A stretch of DNA of 64,000 bases from contig NZ_CP018793.1 in NCBI RefSeq assembly GCF_002139875.1, positions 1,519,174-1,583,173 of the forward strand. The letters run 5' to 3'. Origin of the DNA: Campylobacter vicugnae (GTDB lineage: Bacteria > Campylobacterota > Campylobacteria > Campylobacterales > Campylobacteraceae). Position numbers and translations under genes: made by a program. Of this stretch, positions 18,845 through 25,922 are shown in pieces (position 1 is the stretch's first letter; each line of letters starts with the position of its first letter). Under the pieces are notes generated by a model. It saw nothing but the letters and a program-made list of their open reading frames with translations, had not been told where the DNA came from and ran no database searches.

Positions 18845-19197
18845 CTTAGTATCTTCTTTTTATAAATATAATATAACCCTACAAGCAAGATGCCCATAAA
18901 TACAAACATCTCAACCAAAGCATAAACTCCAAGCTCTCTAAGACTCACAGCCCACGGATACATAAAAACAGCTTCAATATCAAATATTACAAATACAATT
19001 GCAACTAAGTAATATTTGACATTTATGCTTGAGTTTATCCCACCATAAAAATTAACAATCCCGCTCTCATAAATTCTATCTTTTGAACTATTGCTTTTGC
19101 CGCTTGGGCCAATTTTTTTAGTAAAATAAAAGGCCACGCAAAGTGCTAAAATGATAAAAACATAGAGATACAGACTCCATACAAGATTACTCTCCAA
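18835..19197 (-). CDS. nuoA: Complex I subunit A
   Basis: First gene of the nuo operon. The 120-residue, three-helix membrane subunit (ND3 homologue) has the conserved acidic [15 protein letters not shown] near residues 69-83. Translation starts at TTG (19197): no in-frame ATG lies nearby and AAGGAAA sits about 8 bases upstream. A -10-like TAGAAT lies 41 bp before the start. Confidence 0.93.
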   Translation of the reverse strand: MESNLVWSLYLYVFIILALCVAFYFTKKIGPSGKSNSSKDRIYESGIVNFYGGINSSINVKYYLVAIVFVIFDIEAVFMYPWAVSLRELGVYALVEMFVFMGILLVGLYYIYKKKILRWE

Positions 19198-19237
19198 AGC
19201 TTTTTCCTTGAAATTTACTCAAAATTTATTTAGCGGG

Positions 19238-19243
19238 ATTCTA
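19238..19243 (-). promoter_or_regulatory. Candidate -10 element of the nuo operon promoter
   Basis: On the minus strand this reads TAGAAT, within a run TTTAGATAGAATCC, 41 bp upstream of the nuoA start. It fits the Campylobacter housekeeping -10 consensus, where -35 elements are weak or replaced by T-rich periodicity. No experimental support. Confidence 0.5.
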
Positions 19244-19653
19244 TCTAAAATATCACTAGTTAATCAATATTATATATAAATTAATTTTTTATTTAAGGAT
19301 TTGATTGATAAAATTTATTATTTAGTAAATTTAAAATTAAATTTAATAATTTTTCAAATACAAATTTAATATAAAAAGCCTTTAAATAGGGCATTTAAAT
19401 AATTACTTATATAATACTTAAGTAATATTATTAATATTTTAATTTTTGATTTATTTGCTTATAGATAAGTAGAATTTAAATTCGTTCAAAAAACTATACC
19501 ACATAAATAGTTTAAAAATTAAATTCAAAAGCAAAAGGCTTATAAATAGGCTAAATTTGTTAATAATTTTGCCTTAATGTGTAAAATCGTAACATAATTT
19601 AAATTTATATTTCTAATTTATACACTTTTTATCTTATTTTCTAATAAATATGA

Positions 19654-19659
19654 TAGAAT
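19654..19659 (+). promoter_or_regulatory. Candidate extended -10 element of the cstA promoter
   Basis: TGATAGAAT: a TAGAAT hexamer with an upstream TGn extension, 36 bp before the cstA ATG. This matches the Campylobacter sigma-70 pattern well. A GGAGG ribosome-binding site at 19686-19690 follows. Confidence 0.55.
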
Positions 19660-19694
19660 CCTACAATCTAAAATACATTTTATCCGGAGGTAGC

Positions 19695-21986
19695 ATGAAT
19701 AAAAAAGTGCTAAGTATAGTTATCTGGGCGGCGGTTGTATTTTTAGCCGTGCTTGGATTTGCCAAACTGACTATAGATAGAGGCGAGACAGTAAATGCTC
19801 TATGGTTTGTAGTTGCAGCTGTATGTATCTACTCTATAGCATATAGATTTTACGCTAAATACATAGCTCAAAAGGTTTTAGGACTAGATGACAAAAGAGC
19901 CACTCCAGCTGTTGTAAAAAACGATGGGCGTGACTTTGTGCCAACTAATAAAATAGTTCTATTTGGCCACCATTTTGCAGCGATCGCTGGTGCTGGACCG
20001 CTAGTTGGACCGATTCTTGCAGCGCAAATGGGTTATCTACCAGGTATGATCTGGCTTGTTGTAGGTGTTGTTATTGCTGGTGCAGTACATGACTTTGTAG
20101 TACTATGGTTATCAACTAGAAGAGATGGTAAAAGTCTTGGTGAGATGATCAAGCTAGAGCTTGGTAAAGGCGTTGGTACTGTAGCTATGATTGGAATTTT
20201 AGGCATTATGATGCTTATTGTTGCGATTTTGGCTTTAGTTGTTGTAAATGCTTTGGCTGAATCTCCATGGGGTCTATTTACAATAGCTATGACTCTTCCT
20301 ATAGCAATTGTAATGGGTATTTGGATGAGATTTATCCGTCCAGGTAGAATAGGCGAGGCTTCTATATTTGGCTTTATCATGCTTATGCTTTCACTTTGGG
20401 GCGGACACTATGTAGCTGCTGATCCATACTGGGCAGATGTATTTACTATCACTCCAGTAAATTTAGCATTTATTACAATTGGCTATGGTTTTGTAGCAGC
20501 AATCTTACCAGTATGGCTACTTTTGGCACCTAGAGATTATCTATCTACATTCCTTAAAATTGGTGTTATTTTTGCAATGGCCTTAGTTATTGTATATCTT
20601 GGAATTGGCGACTTTGCTGGTAATCAAAATATCCAAGTAGCAATGCCAATGGTAACTAAATTTACAGATGGTACTGGCCCAGTATTTGCTGGTAAATTAT
20701 TCCCGTTCTTGTTTATTACCATTGCTTGTGGTGCTATTAGTGGTTTCCACGCTCTAATCTCTAGTGGAACATCGCCAAAAATGCTAGAAAAAGAGACTCA
20801 CGCTAAAATGGTAGGTTATGGCTCAATGCTTATGGAGTCAGCTGTTGGTGTAATGGCACTAATCGCAGCTATCATAATCACTCCAGATCTATACTTTGCT
20901 ATCAATGTCGCTCCTGCTGGTTTGGGTACAACTGAAGCTATATCAGCAGCTAGAAGTGCTGGTGAGGTATTTGGGGTATTCCAAGGCGAAGCAAGTCAAA
21001 GCTACTTAGCAGGTATTAAAGCCGCTGCTGCTAGTATCAACGCATTTGCTGGAGATATCATCAAAATCACTCCAGAAATGGTAGAACAAAATATTCTAGC
21101 ATTTACCAAAGAAGTTGGCGAGCCAAGTATTCTAAGTAGAACTGGTGGTGCTCCTACATTTGCTCTTGGTTTTGCTGTGCTTATCTCTAAAATGCCAAGT
21201 CTTGAAGGCACAATGGCGTTTTGGTATCACTTTGCTATCTTATTTGAGGCATTATTTATCCTTACAGCAGTTGATGCTGGTACAAGAGCTGGAAGATTTA
21301 TGGTACAAGATGTTTTAGGTAACTTCTACAAACCAATGGCAAATATCAGCTCAGTTCCAATGGGTCTAATAGCCACTCTTTTATGTGTAGCTGGTTGGGG
21401 TTCTATATTATATATGGGTATCACCGATCCAACAGGCGGGGTTAAAGCATTATGGACGCTATTTGGTGTAAGTAATCAGCTTCTTGCTGGTATTGCTCTA
21501 CTTTTAGCAGTAAGTGTTTTATTTAAAATGAAACGCGGAAAACTAGCTTGGGTAGTAGTTGTACCTGTAACTTGGGTTTTAATCTCAACTATGAGTGCAG
21601 GCGTGCAAAAGCTACTTCCAGCAAACGGCGAGAGAGTTCATGACTCAGTAAGCCATGTTGCTGCATATCAAAATAATAGTAAAAAAGCAGCTGATCTAAT
21701 GGCAAAAATAGAGTCTGGAACTCTTGATGATGCACAGCTTGTAGCAGCTGAAAAAGCATATAAAGCAGCTAATCAAGTAGCTAGAAACAACCTAATTAAC
21801 GCTATTTTATGTGCAGTATTTATGGGTATTACTATAATTGTTCTAATTGCTACTTTAAGAGTAGTTGCAAGAGCAATCAGTCAAAAAGAACCTCTAATCC
21901 CTCTAGCAGAATCGCCATATCTTAAGGCTGAAGATTATGAGGGCAAAGCTGGATGTGGTAGCCACCACTGCGGATGCGCTCATTAA
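19695..21986 (+). CDS. cstA: Carbon starvation protein CstA, peptide/pyruvate-type transporter
   Basis: A large inner-membrane protein of 763 residues with about 16-18 hydrophobic helices, belonging to the CstA family of peptide and pyruvate importers. Family blocks are FGHHFAAIAGAGPLVGPILA and GCGAISGFHALISSGTSPKM. The upstream in-frame ATG at 19650 overlaps the -10 region; I chose 19695 because GGAGG lies five bases before it. A soluble loop rich in Ala and Lys follows about residue 645. The C-terminus ends in a Cys/His cluster, GCGSHHCGCAH, that looks metal-binding. The next gene, 9 bp downstream, is its usual small partner. Confidence 0.95.
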   Translation: MNKKVLSIVIWAAVVFLAVLGFAKLTIDRGETVNALWFVVAAVCIYSIAYRFYAKYIAQKVLGLDDKRATPAVVKNDGRDFVPTNKIVLFGHHFAAIAGAGPLVGPILAAQMGYLPGMIWLVVGVVIAGAVHDFVVLWLSTRRDGKSLGEMIKLELGKGVGTVAMIGILGIMMLIVAILALVVVNALAESPWGLFTIAMTLPIAIVMGIWMRFIRPGRIGEASIFGFIMLMLSLWGGHYVAADPYWADVFTITPVNLAFITIGYGFVAAILPVWLLLAPRDYLSTFLKIGVIFAMALVIVYLGIGDFAGNQNIQVAMPMVTKFTDGTGPVFAGKLFPFLFITIACGAISGFHALISSGTSPKMLEKETHAKMVGYGSMLMESAVGVMALIAAIIITPDLYFAINVAPAGLGTTEAISAARSAGEVFGVFQGEASQSYLAGIKAAAASINAFAGDIIKITPEMVEQNILAFTKEVGEPSILSRTGGAPTFALGFAVLISKMPSLEGTMAFWYHFAILFEALFILTAVDAGTRAGRFMVQDVLGNFYKPMANISSVPMGLIATLLCVAGWGSILYMGITDPTGGVKALWTLFGVSNQLLAGIALLLAVSVLFKMKRGKLAWVVVVPVTWVLISTMSAGVQKLLPANGERVHDSVSHVAAYQNNSKKAADLMAKIESGTLDDAQLVAAEKAYKAANQVARNNLINAILCAVFMGITIIVLIATLRVVARAISQKEPLIPLAESPYLKAEDYEGKAGCGSHHCGCAH

Positions 21987-21995
21987 GGAGCTAGT

Positions 21996-22196
21996 ATGCA
22001 AATTTTGAGCAAGATAGCTATATTTTATAAAAAAATAGATAGGTTTTCCCACTTACTAGTGGGAATGCCTAGCTATGATAAATATGTAGAATATATGCAA
22101 AAATTTCATCCAAATGAAACCCCGCAAACTCAAAGAGAATTTTTCAAAGAGGCTTTAGAGAAAAAATATGGAGCAGGTAGCTCAAAATGCTGCTAA
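21996..22196 (+). CDS. YbdD/YjiX-family small protein, CstA partner
   Basis: A 66-residue protein of the short family that routinely follows cstA-type genes. Recognisable elements are the central YDKYVEYMQKFHPNETPQT and the FFKEALEKKYG helix. The YbdD/YjiX proteins are thought to assist the CstA or BtsT transporters. It ends with two cysteines (SSKCC), echoing the Cys/His tail of the adjacent CstA. Start is ATG, 9 bp after the cstA stop, with AAGGAG at 21986-21991. Confidence 0.88.
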   Translation: MQILSKIAIFYKKIDRFSHLLVGMPSYDKYVEYMQKFHPNETPQTQREFFKEALEKKYGAGSSKCC

Positions 22197-22198
22197 GA

Positions 22199-22222
22199 AT
22201 CTGCCTACAATTGTAGGTAGAT
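22199..22222. terminator. Bidirectional terminator between the cstA pair and the glycosyltransferase genes
   Basis: A 24-base near-perfect palindrome centred on CCTACAATTGTAGG, extended by ATCT and AGAT, with one G-T pair. It lies three bases after the small cstA-partner gene, between converging genes, and is followed by a T-rich stretch on the plus strand. Confidence 0.7.
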
Positions 22223-22251
22223 ATTTTATAATTTAACATTATACTTTTGGG

Positions 22252-23316
22252 TTAGGCATTATTTTTAATCCTTTCAAACAGCTCCATCCACTGTTGCATT
22301 ACAACTTCTTTACTAAATTTACTTTTAACTATCTCTTTGCTTTTTGCTCCCATTTTAACTCTTAGATTTTCATCACTCATTAGGATTTTTAGTTTATTAG
22401 CATATTCATTAAGGTTATTATCTTCTATTAGATATCCACTTTTTTCATCTTCTATTATATCTCTTGGACCAGTTGCAATATCAAATGATATAGTTGGTAA
22501 TGCATAAGACTGAGCCTCTATAAGAACCATAGGAAGTCCTTCAAAATGGCTTGTCATAGCATATATACTAGCACTTAGATACTCACTCTCTACATCTTTA
22601 GTAAATGGTTTTAATATTATAGAGTTAGTTAAATTTAGATCTTTTATCTTATTTTCTATCTTCTCTTTTAACTCTCCATCTCCTACGATATGTAGTTTCC
22701 AATCTTTGAATTCACTGCTATCTTGAATTAATTTCCAAATATCTATTAAGCGAAGAAAGCCTTTTTCTTTTGATAGCCTGCCTACGCTTACAACTACTTT
22801 TTGTGAGTAATTAGTATTTAAATTTGAGATATTTGGGAGGAAATTTGGTATAAGTTCTATATTTTTATGATGACTTTTCCAAAAATCAATCTCTCCAGTA
22901 GCAATTAAGACTAAAGTATCAAAATAGTCATATCGTTTTAAATATCTCCCCTTAGATGCTGTGTGATTAATCCTTATATATTTTGTATTTTTATTTTTAA
23001 ACAATGGAAAGTGCGGAGAGTTATTAAAAATTATAAAATCTTTATCTTTAAAATCACGCTTTAAAATGTAGCTTTCAATAAATTTATAAGACATTTTATA
23101 GAAGAAATTTTTACGCTTCTTATCAAAAGATTTTTGATGCATATAGCTTAATTTAACTCTATTATCAAGCTCAAAAGCATCTTTATCCCCACTTTTATAA
23201 AAACTCAAAATTTCTACATCTAATCCAATCTGCACATAAGCATTAGCTAGATTAGCTACAACTCTCTCGGCTCCACCTTTTAGAGTAATATCACCAATTG
23301 TTAATAAAATCTTCAT
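22252..23316 (-). CDS. Glycosyltransferase family 4 (GT-B fold)
   Basis: A 354-residue retaining glycosyltransferase, probably making a surface glycan. The N-terminal acceptor domain starts with GGAERVVANLANAY near residues 14-27. The C-terminal nucleotide-sugar domain has VSVGRLSKEKGFLRLI near 177-192, and SHFEGLPMVLIEAQSYALPTIS-type EX7E elements near 255-275. The open frame extends to a TTG at 23322, but the ATG at 23316 overlaps the upstream stop as ATGA, so I start there. It is translationally coupled to the phase-variable GT2 gene. Sugar and acceptor cannot be told from sequence. Confidence 0.9.
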   Translation of the reverse strand: MKILLTIGDITLKGGAERVVANLANAYVQIGLDVEILSFYKSGDKDAFELDNRVKLSYMHQKSFDKKRKNFFYKMSYKFIESYILKRDFKDKDFIIFNNSPHFPLFKNKNTKYIRINHTASKGRYLKRYDYFDTLVLIATGEIDFWKSHHKNIELIPNFLPNISNLNTNYSQKVVVSVGRLSKEKGFLRLIDIWKLIQDSSEFKDWKLHIVGDGELKEKIENKIKDLNLTNSIILKPFTKDVESEYLSASIYAMTSHFEGLPMVLIEAQSYALPTISFDIATGPRDIIEDEKSGYLIEDNNLNEYANKLKILMSDENLRVKMGAKSKEIVKSKFSKEVVMQQWMELFERIKNNA

Positions 23317-24848
23317 TGCCAATTAACTCTTTTATTCTTTATAGTATCTAGATAAATTTGATGGTTTAATTCTAGCATTTCACGACTGTTTTCAGTATGA
23401 TATAAATGATATGCAATCCCAGCAAATTTTATCCGTCTAAGCTCTCCACCATTAAACAAAAATCTAGCCACAAACTCGGAATCTTCCCTTCCCCAACCTA
23501 CAAAACTCTCATTAAACCCACCAATTGCCATACAATCACTCTTATAAAAGCTCATATTGCAACCTCGAATTCCTTTAATAAAATCTTTTTTATTAAAAAA
23601 ATCTGATTTAATAGCCCAGCTTTTATATATAAGCTTTGATAATATAGCATTGCGCGTAGATTTAAAGCTTTTAAACTCACAAACATTGCCCCCCCCTATA
23701 ATAGAGGCTGTTTGACTTTCGTTTAAAACTACTCTTGAACCTTGTAAAAATTGATTTTTCTTAGCAAATTTAAGATGATCAAGGATAAAGCTTCTATCTA
23801 AAACCATATCCCCATCTATAATTATAATATATTCACTTTTTGCACTATTAATAGCTTTATTACGAATTTCGCTTAAGCGAAATCCTCTATCTTCATGCCA
23901 AATATGCTTTAATTCACAAGGAAAATTTTGCTTAAATTTGCTAATCAAATTTGCAGTATTCTTACCACTTCCATCATCAGCGATTAAAACCTCATTTGGC
24001 AAATAATCCAAACTTTCTATACTTTTTAAAACTTGTTCTAGATATTTTTCATTATTGTATGTGGTTACAACCAAACTCACACTTAGCATTTGATGATTTA
24101 ACTCATATAATTTAGCATATTTAAAAAATGCACCAAGAGCATTACAAAAGCTAATTACAAAACCTTTATATCCATACATAAATCCACTTTTAAAAAAGTA
24201 ATCTCTAATAAATTTCCATCCACCATGCAATACAGCACTAGCCATTGTGCTTGATTTATGCCTATTTTGCTTTGCCCATAAGGTGGAGTATTTTTGCATC
24301 TTATCTATTAAAACAGACATATTATCATAAGCATAATGCCTTAATCCATTTTTTAGCTTCACTACATTTAAATTGCCAACTTCTAAGCTCTCATGAACAA
24401 AATTTGAGTTAAATTTAGTTTTGGTTTTATTAAACAATCTTAATACAAAATCTGGATGCCAACCGCAAGCTTTTATCCATTCGCCTTTATAGAGATTTTT
24501 TCTAGGCATTGCATAGATATTATTTGGATTTAGTTCTAAATTTTCTAACTCTTTTAATGCACTTAACTCCAAAACCTCATCGCTATCAATGCTAAATATC
24601 CAATCATTACTAGCATAGCTAATAGCCAAATTCTTAAGAGGCCCAAAACCTATAAATTCACTAGAATATATCCTAAGATTACCAAATTTGTTTTTAAATT
24701 CATTTACAATTTTTAAGGTATCATCGCTACTTTGATTATCAAGCAATATTATCTCATCAAAGCCTTGCAAAGATTCCAAACACTCTTTGATAGTATCTTG
24801 AGCATTTTTAACTAAGATACAAACGCTAATCTTGGTACTAAGTTTCAT
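23313..24848 (-). CDS. Two-domain GT2 glycosyltransferase, phase-variable (G8 tract)
   Basis: A 511-residue tandem fusion of two GT-A family 2 modules. The first (about residues 5-250) resembles the WaaE/KdtX LPS-core type, with DEIILLDNQSSDDT and the metal-binding SIDSDEVL. The second (about 255-511) has VVTTYNNEKYLEQVLKSI, LIADDGSG, IIIDGDMVLD and GWGREDSEF. A run of eight G (minus strand, 23689-23696) encodes Ile-Gly-Gly-Gly-Asn near residue 385 in the second module; the frame is intact here (ON). Slippage would truncate module two but leave module one. GAGGAA precedes the ATG. Surface glycan or LOS synthesis is inferred. Confidence 0.9.
   Translation of the reverse strand: MKLSTKISVCILVKNAQDTIKECLESLQGFDEIILLDNQSSDDTLKIVNEFKNKFGNLRIYSSEFIGFGPLKNLAISYASNDWIFSIDSDEVLELSALKELENLELNPNNIYAMPRKNLYKGEWIKACGWHPDFVLRLFNKTKTKFNSNFVHESLEVGNLNVVKLKNGLRHYAYDNMSVLIDKMQKYSTLWAKQNRHKSSTMASAVLHGGWKFIRDYFFKSGFMYGYKGFVISFCNALGAFFKYAKLYELNHQMLSVSLVVTTYNNEKYLEQVLKSIESLDYLPNEVLIADDGSGKNTANLISKFKQNFPCELKHIWHEDRGFRLSEIRNKAINSAKSEYIIIIDGDMVLDRSFILDHLKFAKKNQFLQGSRVVLNESQTASIIGGGNVCEFKSFKSTRNAILSKLIYKSWAIKSDFFNKKDFIKGIRGCNMSFYKSDCMAIGGFNESFVGWGREDSEFVARFLFNGGELRRIKFAGIAYHLYHTENSREMLELNHQIYLDTIKNKRVNWQ
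23689..23696. repeat. Homopolymeric C8/G8 tract inside a glycosyltransferase gene
   Basis: Eight consecutive C on the plus strand (G on the coding strand). G tracts of this length are classical slippage sites in Campylobacter surface-structure genes. The current length keeps the full 511-residue frame. Confidence 0.9.
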
Positions 24849-24856
24849 ATATTCCT

Positions 24857-25471
24857 CTAAATATTTAGGGTTTTGTATCTACTTTTTAGTGCCGATATGA
24901 ACTTATCAATTTGCAAATTTAGATGTTTCATATCTGAGCTATTATCAATTACGAAATTAGCTAGACGGAGCTTCTCGTCGATTGATATTTGCGAATTTAA
25001 TCTAACCTTGGCCTCATTTAAACTAATCCCATCTCGTAGCATTATGCGTTCTAAACAGATTGGCTCAAGTGCATAAACCACACAAACACTCTCAAACTCA
25101 TTATAAGCTGGCGAACTCTCAAAGTATAAAGGTAGATCAACTAAATATGGTTTTTCTTTCTTTTCAAGTTCGCTAGCACTATCAAAAATTTGTTTTCTAA
25201 TAAGCGGATGGAACATATTCTCAAGCCTTTTTTTAGCATTCTCATCGCTAAAAACTAGCTTACCAAGGCGCTTTCTATCAACCTTTTTATCACTTATAAA
25301 TTCATTGCCAAATTCATTAGCGACTCTCTCCCAGCACTCATCTAAAAGCCCATGTGCAATCTCATCAGCATCAATCACGCTAAAGCCGTAAATTTTGAGC
25401 AAATTTACAACTGTGCTTTTGCCACTACCAATAACCCCAGTAATTACTATCGCATTTTTAAATTTACTCAA
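24857..25471 (-). CDS. coaE: Dephospho-CoA kinase
   Basis: A 204-residue P-loop kinase catalysing the last step of coenzyme A synthesis. The Walker A GVIGSGKST is at residues 12-20. The family-specific VIDADEIAH near 32-40 and VDLPLYFES near 110-118 follow. It overlaps ridA by 8 bp and precedes the GT2 gene by 8 bp, so the run ridA-coaE-GT2-GT4 may share a transcript. Confidence 0.95.
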   Translation of the reverse strand: MSKFKNAIVITGVIGSGKSTVVNLLKIYGFSVIDADEIAHGLLDECWERVANEFGNEFISDKKVDRKRLGKLVFSDENAKKRLENMFHPLIRKQIFDSASELEKKEKPYLVDLPLYFESSPAYNEFESVCVVYALEPICLERIMLRDGISLNEAKVRLNSQISIDEKLRLANFVIDNSSDMKHLNLQIDKFISALKSRYKTLNI

Positions 25472-25826
25472 TGGACGCTATGACCTCTACTTCTACTTTT
25501 ACACCTTTTGGTAGCTCTTTTACTGCTACTGCACTTCTGGCTGGATATGGCTGACTAAAAAACCCTGCATAAACTTCGTTCATAGCACCAAATTCACTCA
25601 TATCGGTTAAAAATACTGTAGTTTTTACAATATTTTTATAGCTTAAATTTAGCTCTTCTAAAATCCCACCTACATTTTTTAAAGCTTGAGTAGTTTGAGC
25701 CTTGATATCATCTCCTATAACTTCGCCAGAGTTTGGATCTAGCGGTATTTGACCACTGCAATATACTAAATTTCCTACTACTTTATATGCACTATATGGG
25801 CCAATTGCTTTTGGATAATTTGCCAT
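25464..25826 (-). CDS. ridA: RidA family enamine/imine deaminase
   Basis: A 120-residue YjgF/YER057c/UK114 protein that hydrolyses reactive 2-aminoacrylate-type enamines. The catalytic arginine lies in the PARSAVAVKELPKGVKVEVEV-type C-terminal signature (Arg near residue 97). Further motifs are KAIGPYSAYK near 5-14 and YCSGQIPLDP near 23-32. It is the first gene of the minus-strand run and diverges from dld. A TAATATAAC -10-like sequence lies just upstream. Confidence 0.94.
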   Translation of the reverse strand: MANYPKAIGPYSAYKVVGNLVYCSGQIPLDPNSGEVIGDDIKAQTTQALKNVGGILEELNLSYKNIVKTTVFLTDMSEFGAMNEVYAGFFSQPYPARSAVAVKELPKGVKVEVEVIASIE

Positions 25827-25922
25827 TTTTATTTCCTTAATAAAATTTGGGTTATATTAGCATAAAATAAGTTCAAATTTGCTAAAATTAAGCTAAATTT
25901 TATTATATAAAAAGGATGGATT

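Larger units (their letters stand above)
19198..19694. other. 497-bp divergent intergenic region between nuo and cstA
   Basis: Very AT-rich and without a credible open reading frame. It holds the nuo -10 candidate near its left end and the cstA -10 and ribosome-binding site near its right end. Between them is an inverted repeat, ATTACTTA and TAAGTAAT, at 19402-19426 around a 9-base loop. Two similar short blocks containing AAATAGG with flanking GGC/GCC occur near 19373-19392 and 19531-19552. The length is unusual for this compact genome, so regulator binding or a small RNA is possible, but I see no recognisable operator. Confidence 0.6.

Noticed and set aside
19531..19552. AGGCT...AGGCT block as a terminator stem
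   Set aside because: The two AGGCT elements are direct, not inverted, so they cannot pair.
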